A DNA stretch of 48,320 nucleotides from JABSOG01 sp041583135 (GTDB lineage: Bacteria > Pseudomonadota > Gammaproteobacteria > Enterobacterales > Alteromonadaceae): positions 1 to 48,320 of the forward strand of contig JBFHGJ010000040.1 of assembly GCA_041583135.1 (NCBI GenBank), in the 5' to 3' direction. A program made the translations under genes and the position numbers. A model generated the notes under the pieces. The model ran no database searches. It was not told the DNA's origin and saw nothing but the letters and a program-made list of their open reading frames with translations. Position 1 is the stretch's first letter. Every line of letters begins with the position of its first letter. This document shows positions 40,763 to 48,320 of this stretch, in pieces.

Positions 40763-42556
40763 ATGTTATTATCGACACTTACTCAAGAAAATTCCGTGCT
40801 CAATGCACAACAACTCGCTCAATTGCAACAGCTTGCGGCCCAGCTTAATCCGATTCAGCAGGCATGGGTCAGCGGCTATCTGGCAGCGACCAGTCAATTG
40901 ACCGGGCAGTCTTTAACAGCCGCACAACCGCAAGCAGGGCAAAGTCTGACCATCGTTTACGGCTCACAAACCGGCAATGCCAAAGCGCTGGCGCAAAGCT
41001 TAAGCCAAAGTGCCCAAAGCAAAGGCTTTACCGCCGAACTCATCAGCGCAGCCGACTACAAGGTACAGCGCCTGAAAAAAGAGACCCACTTGATTGTGAT
41101 TGTCAGCACCCACGGTGAAGGCGAGCCGCCAGAAGATGCCGAAGCGCTGCATCAGTTTATTTTTGGCAAAAAAGCGCCAAAACTCGACACTCTGAATTTT
41201 GCCGTACTCGGCCTTGGCGACAGCTCATATGAATTTTTCTGCCAAACCGGTAAAGACTTTGACACTCAGCTCGAAAAACTGGGCGCCAAACGTTTATTTG
41301 ACCGTGTAGACTTAGACGTTGACTATGAAACGCAAGCCAACCAGTGGTCAACAGACATTCTTGAGCGGCTTGAACCTGAGCTTAAAAATGCCCAGCAAGG
41401 TCAAGTGCCACAAGCCAATGTGATCCCATTGACGCCGCGCAACGCCTACAGCAAAACGCAGCCCTACACCGCCAAGCTTATCGCCGCACAGAAGATCACC
41501 GGCCGCGACTCGAACAAAGACGTCCGTCACATTGAAATCGACCTAGAAGGCTCAGGTATTCACTACCAGCCGGGCGACTCCTTGGGTGTTTGGTTTAGCA
41601 ACGACGAGCAGTTGGTCGCTCAACTCTTATCTGCCCTCGGCATCGACCCACAAAGCGAAGTCCAGTTTGACGATAACGCCATCAGCATTCGCGAAGCGCT
41701 GATCAATCACTATGAGCTAACACAGCTGCATCCAGGTTTTGTCACGACCTATGCCGAACTGACCGGTAACGACGAACTGACTGAACTGGCGCAAGACAAA
41801 GCTGCCTTACGCGCTTATATCGACGAGCGTCAAGTCATCGACGTCGTGTTGCAAAACCCGGCCAAGTTAGACGCTACGCAGTTTATCACCGCATTGCGTA
41901 AATTAACCCCAAGACTTTACTCAATAGCCTCATCCCAGCAAGAAGTGGAAGAAGAAGTGCACCTTACCGTCGGCGTTGTCGGCTATGAGGCATTTGGTCA
42001 AGACCACCTAGGTGGCGCGTCAGGCTTTTTAGGCAGACGCCTGCAAGAAGATGACAGCGTGCGAGTCTATATCGAACCAAACAACAACTTCCGCTTGCCA
42101 GAAGATGACTCGGTGCCGGTGATCATGATTGGCCCAGGTACTGGTATCGCGCCGTTTAGAGCATTTTTACAGCATCGCGACAACAATGGTGCCGACGGTA
42201 AAAACTGGTTGTTCTTCGGCAACCCACACTTTGCTCAAGACTTTTTATATCAGACCGAACTGCTTGATTTTAAAAAGCGCGGTGTGCTTACCCGATTAGA
42301 TGTGGCCTTCTCACGCGATCAAGCACAAAAAGTCTATGTACAAGACCGCCTGCTGGAAAATGCGCAAGCCGTTTACCAATGGCTGCAAGACGGCGCCCAC
42401 ATCTACATCTGCGGCGATGGCAACAAAATGGCCAAAGACGTTCACCTTGCCCTATTGCAGATAGTCAAATCTCAAGGTCAACTAGATGACGAACAGGCCG
42501 AGCAATATTTAACCGATTTACGCACCAACAAACGTTTACAGAAGGATGTCTACTAA
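40763..42556 (+). CDS. cysJ: sulfite reductase [NADPH] flavoprotein alpha-component
   Basis: CysJ takes electrons from NADPH through FAD and FMN to the CysI haemoprotein. The 597-residue protein has a flavodoxin domain (IVYGSQTGNAKALA, STHGEGEPPEDA), an FAD domain with RLYSIASSQ, and an NADP domain with IGPGTGIAPFRAFLQHR. The C-terminus is the typical ...KDVY. It begins a tightly packed operon; its stop overlaps the cysI start in TAATG. AT-rich bases upstream hold the promoter. Confidence 0.97.
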   Translation: MLLSTLTQENSVLNAQQLAQLQQLAAQLNPIQQAWVSGYLAATSQLTGQSLTAAQPQAGQSLTIVYGSQTGNAKALAQSLSQSAQSKGFTAELISAADYKVQRLKKETHLIVIVSTHGEGEPPEDAEALHQFIFGKKAPKLDTLNFAVLGLGDSSYEFFCQTGKDFDTQLEKLGAKRLFDRVDLDVDYETQANQWSTDILERLEPELKNAQQGQVPQANVIPLTPRNAYSKTQPYTAKLIAAQKITGRDSNKDVRHIEIDLEGSGIHYQPGDSLGVWFSNDEQLVAQLLSALGIDPQSEVQFDDNAISIREALINHYELTQLHPGFVTTYAELTGNDELTELAQDKAALRAYIDERQVIDVVLQNPAKLDATQFITALRKLTPRLYSIASSQQEVEEEVHLTVGVVGYEAFGQDHLGGASGFLGRRLQEDDSVRVYIEPNNNFRLPEDDSVPVIMIGPGTGIAPFRAFLQHRDNNGADGKNWLFFGNPHFAQDFLYQTELLDFKKRGVLTRLDVAFSRDQAQKVYVQDRLLENAQAVYQWLQDGAHIYICGDGNKMAKDVHLALLQIVKSQGQLDDEQAEQYLTDLRTNKRLQKDVY

Positions 42557-44250
42557 TGAGCCTTGATACCGAATTGTCGCCTGTAGAAGGCATCAAAACC
42601 AGCAGTAACTTCCTGCGCGGCACCATTGCCGAGGGCTTGAAAGACCGCACCACCGGTGCTTTTGTTGATGACGATACCCAGCTGACCAAGTTCCATGGTT
42701 TTTACCAACAAGACGACCGCGACCTGCGCGCCGAGCGCAAGGCGCAAAAATTGGAGCCACTGTATAGCTTCATGTTGCGCGCACGCGTCCCGGGCGGTGT
42801 AGCAACACCACAGCAGTGGTTGGCGATTGATAAGATTGCCGGTGACTTGACCGCCGCAGGCTCATTGCGTTTGACCACCCGTCAAACCTTTCAATACCAC
42901 GGGGTATACAAACACAATTTGAAACCGGTGATCCAAGAGCTGGACAAAGCCCTTATCGACTCTATCGCCGCCTGTGGCGACGTTAACCGTAACATCATGT
43001 GTAACCCTAACCCGGTGGACAGCCACATTCACGCGGAAGTTTATGACTGGGCCAAGAAGATCTCCGAGCACCTGTTGCCAAATACCAAAGCCTACTGGGA
43101 ATTGTGGTTTGACGATGAGCGTGTGGCAGACAATCACGTCGATGAAGAACCGATTTACGGCAATACCTACCTGCCACGTAAATTTAAAGCGGCAGTCGCC
43201 ATTCCGCCGCACAATGATGTAGACGTCTATGCCAACGATATGGGCTTTATTGCCATTATCGAAGACGGCAAGCTGGCTGGATTTAACGTCACAGTCGGTG
43301 GCGGTATGGGCACCACTCATGGCGATGTGAAGACCTATCCGCGTGCGGCCTCAACCTTTGGCTTTATTCGTCCGCAAGACACCTTAAAAGTGGCTGAAGC
43401 GATTTTGACTACCCAAAGAGACTTCGGTAACCGTAAAGACAGAAAACAAGCTCGATTGAAATACACCATCGATACCATTGGCATCGACAAATACATCAGT
43501 GAAGTTGAAACCCGTGCCGGTATCACATTTGAACCTGCCCGTGAGGTGACCTTCACTCAACAAGGCGACCGTTTTGGCTGGGTTAAAGGCTTTGACGGCA
43601 AATGGCACTTGACCGTGTTTATCGAAAGCGGTCGTATTAAAGATTTTCCGGGCAAACCGCTGCGCACCGGTCTGGTTGAAATTGCCAAAATTCACCAAGG
43701 TGATTTTCGCATGACGGCCAACCAAAACCTGATCATTGCAGGCGTGCCGGACGAACAAAAGGCCACCATTGAAGGTTTGGCCCGCAAGTATGGGTTGCTT
43801 GGCGAGACCATCTCAGTGCTTAAAGAAAACTCAATGGCCTGTGTTGCCCTACCAACCTGTTCATTGGCCATGGCTGAAGCCGAACGCTACTTGCCAGAGT
43901 TTGTCGCCAAAGTCGAACAGTTGACATTAAAACACGGTATTGAACAACAGCCTATTGTGATGCGAATGACCGGCTGCCCGAACGGCTGTGCCAGACCCTT
44001 TATGGCCGAGATAGGCTTTGTCGGCAAAGCCGATGGCCGTTACAACATGTATTTGGGCGCCGACGGTATCGGCACCCGAGTAAACAAGCTGTACAAAGAG
44101 AATATCGACGAGGCCACCATTTTGGCAGAACTCGATGAGCTGTTCGGTCAATACAGCAAAGCTCGCGAGCAAGGCGAAACCTTCGGCAACTATGTGGTCC
44201 GCGCCGGTATCGTCAAAGCGGTGCATGAAGGGAGATTATGGCATGAGTGA
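42556..44250 (+). CDS. cysI: sulfite reductase [NADPH] haemoprotein beta-component
   Basis: CysI reduces sulfite to sulfide at a sirohaem-[4Fe-4S] centre. The 564-residue protein (E. coli 570) has the two cysteine motifs that hold the cluster, CVALPTCSLA (C-x5-C) and TGCPNGCARPF (C-x3-C), plus LRLTTRQTFQYHGV and the sulfite-binding Arg/Lys region. Its last codons overlap the cysH start by eight bases. The sirohaem it needs is supplied by cysG two genes on. Confidence 0.97.
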   Translation: MSLDTELSPVEGIKTSSNFLRGTIAEGLKDRTTGAFVDDDTQLTKFHGFYQQDDRDLRAERKAQKLEPLYSFMLRARVPGGVATPQQWLAIDKIAGDLTAAGSLRLTTRQTFQYHGVYKHNLKPVIQELDKALIDSIAACGDVNRNIMCNPNPVDSHIHAEVYDWAKKISEHLLPNTKAYWELWFDDERVADNHVDEEPIYGNTYLPRKFKAAVAIPPHNDVDVYANDMGFIAIIEDGKLAGFNVTVGGGMGTTHGDVKTYPRAASTFGFIRPQDTLKVAEAILTTQRDFGNRKDRKQARLKYTIDTIGIDKYISEVETRAGITFEPAREVTFTQQGDRFGWVKGFDGKWHLTVFIESGRIKDFPGKPLRTGLVEIAKIHQGDFRMTANQNLIIAGVPDEQKATIEGLARKYGLLGETISVLKENSMACVALPTCSLAMAEAERYLPEFVAKVEQLTLKHGIEQQPIVMRMTGCPNGCARPFMAEIGFVGKADGRYNMYLGADGIGTRVNKLYKENIDEATILAELDELFGQYSKAREQGETFGNYVVRAGIVKAVHEGRLWHE

Positions 44251-44980
44251 TTTTGCCGACTTTTTTAGCCGTGATGTCGAGCAACAAAAATCGTTGCTCG
44301 ACTCAGCCAACACGCTGCTCGCAGAGTTTGACGCCGAGCAGCGCGTACGCTGGGCGCTAGAGCAATTGCCCAAAGAGATCATTATTTCTTCAAGCTTTGG
44401 CATTCAATCGGCGGTGATGTTGCATTTGGTCACCAAGCATTGCCCAGATATTCCTGTGGTGCTGCTCGATACCGGCTACTTGTTCGCAGAAACCTATCAG
44501 TTTATCGATGAGTTGACCGAACGCCTTAAGCTGAACCTAAAAGTATACCGGGCACAAACCAGCCCGGCATGGCAAGAAGCCCGTTTTGGCAAGTTGTGGG
44601 AGCAAGATGTCGAAGGCATCACTCGCTACAACCAAATGAACAAGGTTGAACCGCTCAATCGCGCTATCGACGAGCTGGGCGTTAAGTCATGGTTTTCCGG
44701 CTTGCGCCGCGAGCAATCCAGCAGCCGCGCCGACAAAGGCGTGTTGGAAGTCAGCCGCGGGGTATTGAAGGTCTATCCAATTATCGATTGGCACAAGCGT
44801 CAGGTACATGAGTATCTGATGAACAACGACCTACCCTACCACCCATTGTGGGAAAAAGGCTATGTCTCGGTTGGTGATGTTCACACCTCTAGACCACTAG
44901 AGCCAGGTATGAGCGAAGAAGAAACGCGCTTTTTGGGGCTGACCCGCGAGTGTGGCATCCATTTGGGTGAGGGTATTTAA
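44243..44980 (+). CDS. cysH: phosphoadenosine phosphosulfate reductase
   Basis: CysH reduces PAPS to sulfite with thioredoxin. The 245-residue protein has SSSFGIQSAVMLHLVT, VVLLDTGYLFAETYQF, GLRREQSSSR and the C-terminal catalytic ECGIHLGEG. The extra Cys pairs of plant-type APS reductases are absent, so PAPS is the substrate and an APS kinase is needed; cysC is not in the window. Start at ATG 44243 (GGGAG upstream) matches E. coli length (244). Confidence 0.96.
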   Translation: MSDFADFFSRDVEQQKSLLDSANTLLAEFDAEQRVRWALEQLPKEIIISSSFGIQSAVMLHLVTKHCPDIPVVLLDTGYLFAETYQFIDELTERLKLNLKVYRAQTSPAWQEARFGKLWEQDVEGITRYNQMNKVEPLNRAIDELGVKSWFSGLRREQSSSRADKGVLEVSRGVLKVYPIIDWHKRQVHEYLMNNDLPYHPLWEKGYVSVGDVHTSRPLEPGMSEEETRFLGLTRECGIHLGEGI

Positions 44981-46420
44981 ATGAAATATTTGCCGATATT
45001 TACACAAATCAAGGGCAGCTCAGTGCTGCTCGTCGGTGGCGGTTCGGTCGCACTGCGTAAAGCCCGTCTACTAAGTGATGCAGGCGCGGTTCTTACCATT
45101 ATCAGCCCAAGCTTTGATGATGAATTGGTCACGCTTGCCCAGACCCAAGGTCATGTTTTGTTGGCCAGTGAGTTTAGTGAGCAATTGATCGATAACCCGA
45201 TATTGGTCATCGCAGCAACTGACAGCCAAAGCGTCAACCACGCGGTGGCACAGGCAGCTCAAGCCAGAAATATTCTGGTTAACGTGGTGGATGACCCGGC
45301 GCACAGCAACTTTATTTTTCCGGCGATCATCGACCGCTCACCAATTGTAGTGGCGGTTTCTAGCGGCGGCGACGCCCCGGTATTGGTCAGAAGATTGCGT
45401 GAGAAACTCGAAACCTTGTTGCCGCAGCACTTAGGTCCTTTAGCCGATTTGATGGGCCGTTTTCGCGCCAAGGTCAAACAACAGTTTGGCTCAATCAATG
45501 AGCGCCGACAGTTTTGGGAAAAAGTGCTCAATGGTCCGGTTGTCAGCCTGCTCGGTCAAAAAAAGCCGGTTGAGGCAGAAAAGGCCCTATCTGACGCCTT
45601 AGACAACGACGCGCCCGATACCAAAGGCGAAGTCTATATCGTCGGCGGTGGCCCGGGCGACCCAGACTTGTTAACGCTCAAAGCCTTACAGCTAATGCAA
45701 CAGGCCGATGTGATTGTTCATGACGGCTTAGTGTCTGACGAGGTGTTGAACCTATGTCGTCGCGATGCCGAACGCATTTCGGTGAAAAAAGCCGCCGGCC
45801 ATCACAGCGCGACCCAAGAAACCATTAACGCACTGATTGTTGAGCTTGCTCGCAAAGGCCATAAAGTGTGCCGCTTAAAAGGCGGCGACCCATTTATTTT
45901 TGGCCGTGGCGGTGAAGAAGCGGAAGAATTGGTCGCAGCCGGTATTCCTTTTCAAATCGTTCCGGGCATTACCGCTGCGGCTGGCTGCTCGTCTTATGCC
46001 GGTATTCCTTTGACTCACCGCGACTATGCCCAAGGGGTGCAGTTTGTTACCGGTCACAGCAAAAAAGACGGCAAAGGCCCCAACTGGCGCGCGCTGGCCA
46101 AACCTAACCAGACGTTGGTGATTTACATGGGGCTTATCAATGCGCAAGACATCACTGCCAAGTTGATGGCATATGGCCGCGACGGTAATATCCCGGTCGC
46201 CTTGGTCGAGCGCGGCACCACAACAAAGCAGCGGGTGATCACCGGACGACTGAACGACCTACCACAGCTGATTGAGCAAAATAATGTCGTTTCACCGGGC
46301 CTTATCATTATCGGTGAAGTGGTGGCATTACAACAGAAATTACAGTGGTATGGCAAAGACGCCATTAGCCATTCATTTGAACAACCCTTGGTTGAACTAG
46401 AAACGAGGAGCGCAGCATGA
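44981..46420 (+). CDS. cysG: trifunctional sirohaem synthase CysG
   Basis: CysG turns uroporphyrinogen III into sirohaem. The 479-residue protein joins an N-terminal precorrin-2 dehydrogenase/ferrochelatase (VLLVGGGSVALRKARLL with an NAD fold) to a C-terminal uroporphyrinogen methyltransferase (VYIVGGGPGDPDLLTLKAL, RLKGGDPFIFGRGGEE, VPGITAAAGCSSYAGIPLTH). The start abuts the cysH stop directly, and the stop overlaps cysD (ATGA). The gene thus sits in the operon that uses its cofactor. Confidence 0.97.
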   Translation: MKYLPIFTQIKGSSVLLVGGGSVALRKARLLSDAGAVLTIISPSFDDELVTLAQTQGHVLLASEFSEQLIDNPILVIAATDSQSVNHAVAQAAQARNILVNVVDDPAHSNFIFPAIIDRSPIVVAVSSGGDAPVLVRRLREKLETLLPQHLGPLADLMGRFRAKVKQQFGSINERRQFWEKVLNGPVVSLLGQKKPVEAEKALSDALDNDAPDTKGEVYIVGGGPGDPDLLTLKALQLMQQADVIVHDGLVSDEVLNLCRRDAERISVKKAAGHHSATQETINALIVELARKGHKVCRLKGGDPFIFGRGGEEAEELVAAGIPFQIVPGITAAAGCSSYAGIPLTHRDYAQGVQFVTGHSKKDGKGPNWRALAKPNQTLVIYMGLINAQDITAKLMAYGRDGNIPVALVERGTTTKQRVITGRLNDLPQLIEQNNVVSPGLIIIGEVVALQQKLQWYGKDAISHSFEQPLVELETRSAA

Positions 46421-47316
46421 GCTTGACGCATTTACAGCAATTAGAAGCCGAGAGTATTCACATTATCCGTGAAGTGGCCGCCGAGTTTGCCAACCCGGTA
46501 ATGCTGTATTCTATCGGTAAGGATTCATCGGTATTGTTGCACTTGGCCCGTAAGGCATTTGCCCCGGGCAAAATTCCATTTCCGTTGTTGCACGTCGATA
46601 CCAATTGGAAATTTAAAGAAATGATCCATTTTCGCGATCAACAGGCGAAAAAGTACGGGTTTGAGCTGTTGGTCCACAAAAACCCCGACGGCCTTGAAAT
46701 GGACATCAACCCCTTTGTCCACGGCAGTGCCAAGCACACCGACATCATGAAAACCCAAGGTCTCAAGCAGGCTCTCAATCAATATGGTTTCGATGCCGCC
46801 TTTGGCGGCGCTCGCCGCGATGAGGAAAAATCTCGCGCCAAAGAGCGGGTTTATTCTTTCCGCGACAAGCATCACCGTTGGGATCCCAAAGCTCAGCGCC
46901 CTGAGCTGTGGAATTTATACAACGGCCAGATCAACAAAGGGGAAAGCATCCGAGTCTTCCCATTGTCAAACTGGACCGAACTTGATATCTGGCAATACAT
47001 CTATCAGGAAAACATTGAATTGGTGCCGTTGTATTTTGCCAAACACCGTCCGGTGGTCAATCGTGACGGCATTAAGATCATGGTCGATGACGAGCGTATG
47101 CCGCTAGATAAAGACGAAACCCCGGCCATGGAGTCGGTGCGTTTTAGAACGCTCGGTTGCTACCCGCTGACCGGCGCCATCGACTCAAGCGCCGATACGC
47201 TAGAGAAAATCATCGAAGAGATGTTGTTGTCCACCTCATCAGAGCGCCAAGGCCGATTAATCGACTCCGACCAAGCAGGCTCGATGGAACTGAAAAAACG
47301 AGAGGGGTATTTCTAA
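46417..47316 (+). CDS. cysD: sulfate adenylyltransferase subunit 2
   Basis: CysD makes APS from sulfate and ATP with the CysN GTPase. The 299-residue protein (E. coli 302) has the PP-loop YSIGKDSSVLLHLARKAF, HVDTNWKFKEM, FGGARRDEEKSRAKERV and the C-terminal ERQGRLIDSDQAGSMELKKR. It overlaps cysG by four bases and cysN by one. Confidence 0.97.
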   Translation: MSLTHLQQLEAESIHIIREVAAEFANPVMLYSIGKDSSVLLHLARKAFAPGKIPFPLLHVDTNWKFKEMIHFRDQQAKKYGFELLVHKNPDGLEMDINPFVHGSAKHTDIMKTQGLKQALNQYGFDAAFGGARRDEEKSRAKERVYSFRDKHHRWDPKAQRPELWNLYNGQINKGESIRVFPLSNWTELDIWQYIYQENIELVPLYFAKHRPVVNRDGIKIMVDDERMPLDKDETPAMESVRFRTLGCYPLTGAIDSSADTLEKIIEEMLLSTSSERQGRLIDSDQAGSMELKKREGYF

Positions 47317-48320
47317 TGGGACACCCAGAAGTAGACATTCATAACTATTTAAACGATCAACAGCAAAAAAGCCTCTTGAGACTACTGACCTGTGGTAGTG
47401 TCGATGATGGCAAATCAACCCTGATCGGCCGCTTGCTGCACGACTCTCATCAATTGTATGAAGACCAATTAGCCACATTGCAAAATGAAAGTCAGCGCAT
47501 CGGTACCACCGGTGAAGAATTAGACTTTGCCTTATTGGTTGACGGCTTACAAGCAGAGCGCGAACAAGGGATCACCATCGATGTGGCCTATCGCTATTTT
47601 TCTACCGCCAAGCGCAAGTTCATTATTGCCGATACCCCGGGTCATGAGCAGTACACCCGCAACATGGCCACCGGCGCATCCAACTGTGAGTTGGCTATCA
47701 TCTTGATTGATGCCCGCTACGGCGTGCAGGTGCAAACCAAACGTCACAGCTTTATCTGCGACAAGCTTGGCATTGAGCAGTTCGTCATTGCCATCAACAA
47801 AATGGACTTGGTGGATTATTCAGAAACGGTGTTTGACAAAATCAAAGCCGACTATCTGGCCTTTGCCAAAGATTTAGCTGTCGAAAATGTACAGTTTGTG
47901 CCGATGTCGGCACTACGCGGTGAAAACGTGGTCGATCCGTCTTTGAATATGGGCTGGTATCGAGGCGAGCCGCTATTAAGCCTTTTAGAACACGCCGAGC
48001 AGGCCGAAGCCAAAGTCACCGAACCGCGTTTACCGGTGCAATATGTTAACCGGCCAAACTTGGATTTTCGCGGTTTTAGTGGCACCTTAACCGGTGGCAA
48101 TTTAGAGCGTGGCCAAGCGGTGAAAGTGCTGCCTTCGGGCAAGACCTCGACCATTGCCTCGATTGTGGATTTTCAAGGCGAGCATGAGGTTGCCATTCCC
48201 GGCCAAGCGACAACTTTAACCTTAAGCGATGAAATCGACATCAGTCGCGGTGATGTTATCGTCCCGGCCGACAGTCAAATGACGGTTACCAACCAAATAC
48301 AGGCCACCTTAGTTTGGATG
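47316..48320 (+). CDS. cysN: sulfate adenylyltransferase subunit 1 (3' end outside window)
   Basis: The frame is open for 335 codons to the window end. It starts MGHPEVDIHNYLNDQQ and has a GTPase G1 motif GSVDDGKST, a G2/G3 region EREQGITIDVAYRYF and DTPGHEQYTRNMATGA, and NKMD at the G4 position. These are elongation-factor-like features of CysN, which couples GTP hydrolysis to sulfate activation. The start overlaps the cysD stop in TAATG. A C-terminal APS-kinase fusion cannot be excluded because the end is missing. Confidence 0.96.
   Translation, partial: MGHPEVDIHNYLNDQQQKSLLRLLTCGSVDDGKSTLIGRLLHDSHQLYEDQLATLQNESQRIGTTGEELDFALLVDGLQAEREQGITIDVAYRYFSTAKRKFIIADTPGHEQYTRNMATGASNCELAIILIDARYGVQVQTKRHSFICDKLGIEQFVIAINKMDLVDYSETVFDKIKADYLAFAKDLAVENVQFVPMSALRGENVVDPSLNMGWYRGEPLLSLLEHAEQAEAKVTEPRLPVQYVNRPNLDFRGFSGTLTGGNLERGQAVKVLPSGKTSTIASIVDFQGEHEVAIPGQATTLTLSDEIDISRGDVIVPADSQMTVTNQIQATLVWM

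Overview
The window looks like a chromosomal segment of a marine gammaproteobacterium of the Alteromonadales/Shewanella-Ferrimonas neighbourhood. The grounds are the core order gyrA-serC-aroA-cmk-rpsA-ihfB next to ubiG and a gph-like phosphatase, an Fnr/EtrA regulator beside hemN and close to uspE, a T_hemolysin gene cluster, and an arginine-degradation astE. I cannot fix the genus from sequence alone. All identifications come from reading motifs and recalled family sequences; no database search was run.

Layout. 1-3.1 kb: the tail of a secreted beta-rich protein, rlmF, and a three-gene cassette (small lipoprotein, small helical protein, LysM-GH19 peptidoglycan hydrolase). 3.2-7.8 kb, minus strand: a tightly packed six-gene operon of T_hemolysin protein, AMP-forming ligase, haem-oxygenase-like diiron-type enzyme, short-chain dehydrogenase, TPR protein and small membrane protein. 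It reads like a small lipid or fatty-acid-derived biosynthetic pathway. 8.0-12.7 kb, plus strand: the most unusual element, a 1284-residue protein that joins leucine-rich repeats, a Roc GTPase, a COR-like region and a C-terminal SMC/ABC-type ATPase of the PtuA/OLD sort. It is followed two bases later by a PtuB-like HNH nuclease. This looks like a ROCO-fused, Septu-like defence system inserted beside ihfB.

12.9-21.1 kb, minus strand: the housekeeping block ihfB, rpsA, cmk, aroA, serC, gyrA. 21.3-24.2 kb, plus strand: ubiG, a gph-like HAD phosphatase, a stand-alone receiver protein and uspE. 24.3-27.5 kb, minus strand: a POT peptide transporter, astE and a membrane-anchored FKBP. 27.7-29.9 kb, plus strand: hemN and fnr. 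FNR-type boxes stand before uspE, hemN and fnr, so the window carries both the oxygen regulator and three likely target promoters. 29.9-34.9 kb, minus strand: a very large two-propeller sensor histidine kinase translationally coupled to a thiolase-like protein. 35.4-37.3 kb: a secreted M28 aminopeptidase with two PPC domains.

37.3-39.5 kb is gene-poor: dispersed hairpin repeats, three small minus-strand genes (one a divergent cold-shock-domain protein), a long intergenic stretch and a pair of identical palindromic sites. 39.5-48.3 kb is sulfur assimilation: cysK on the minus strand, divergent from an overlapping operon cysJ-cysI-cysH-cysG-cysD-cysN. That operon carries sulfate activation, PAPS reduction, sulfite reduction and its own sirohaem synthesis, and it runs off the end of the window.
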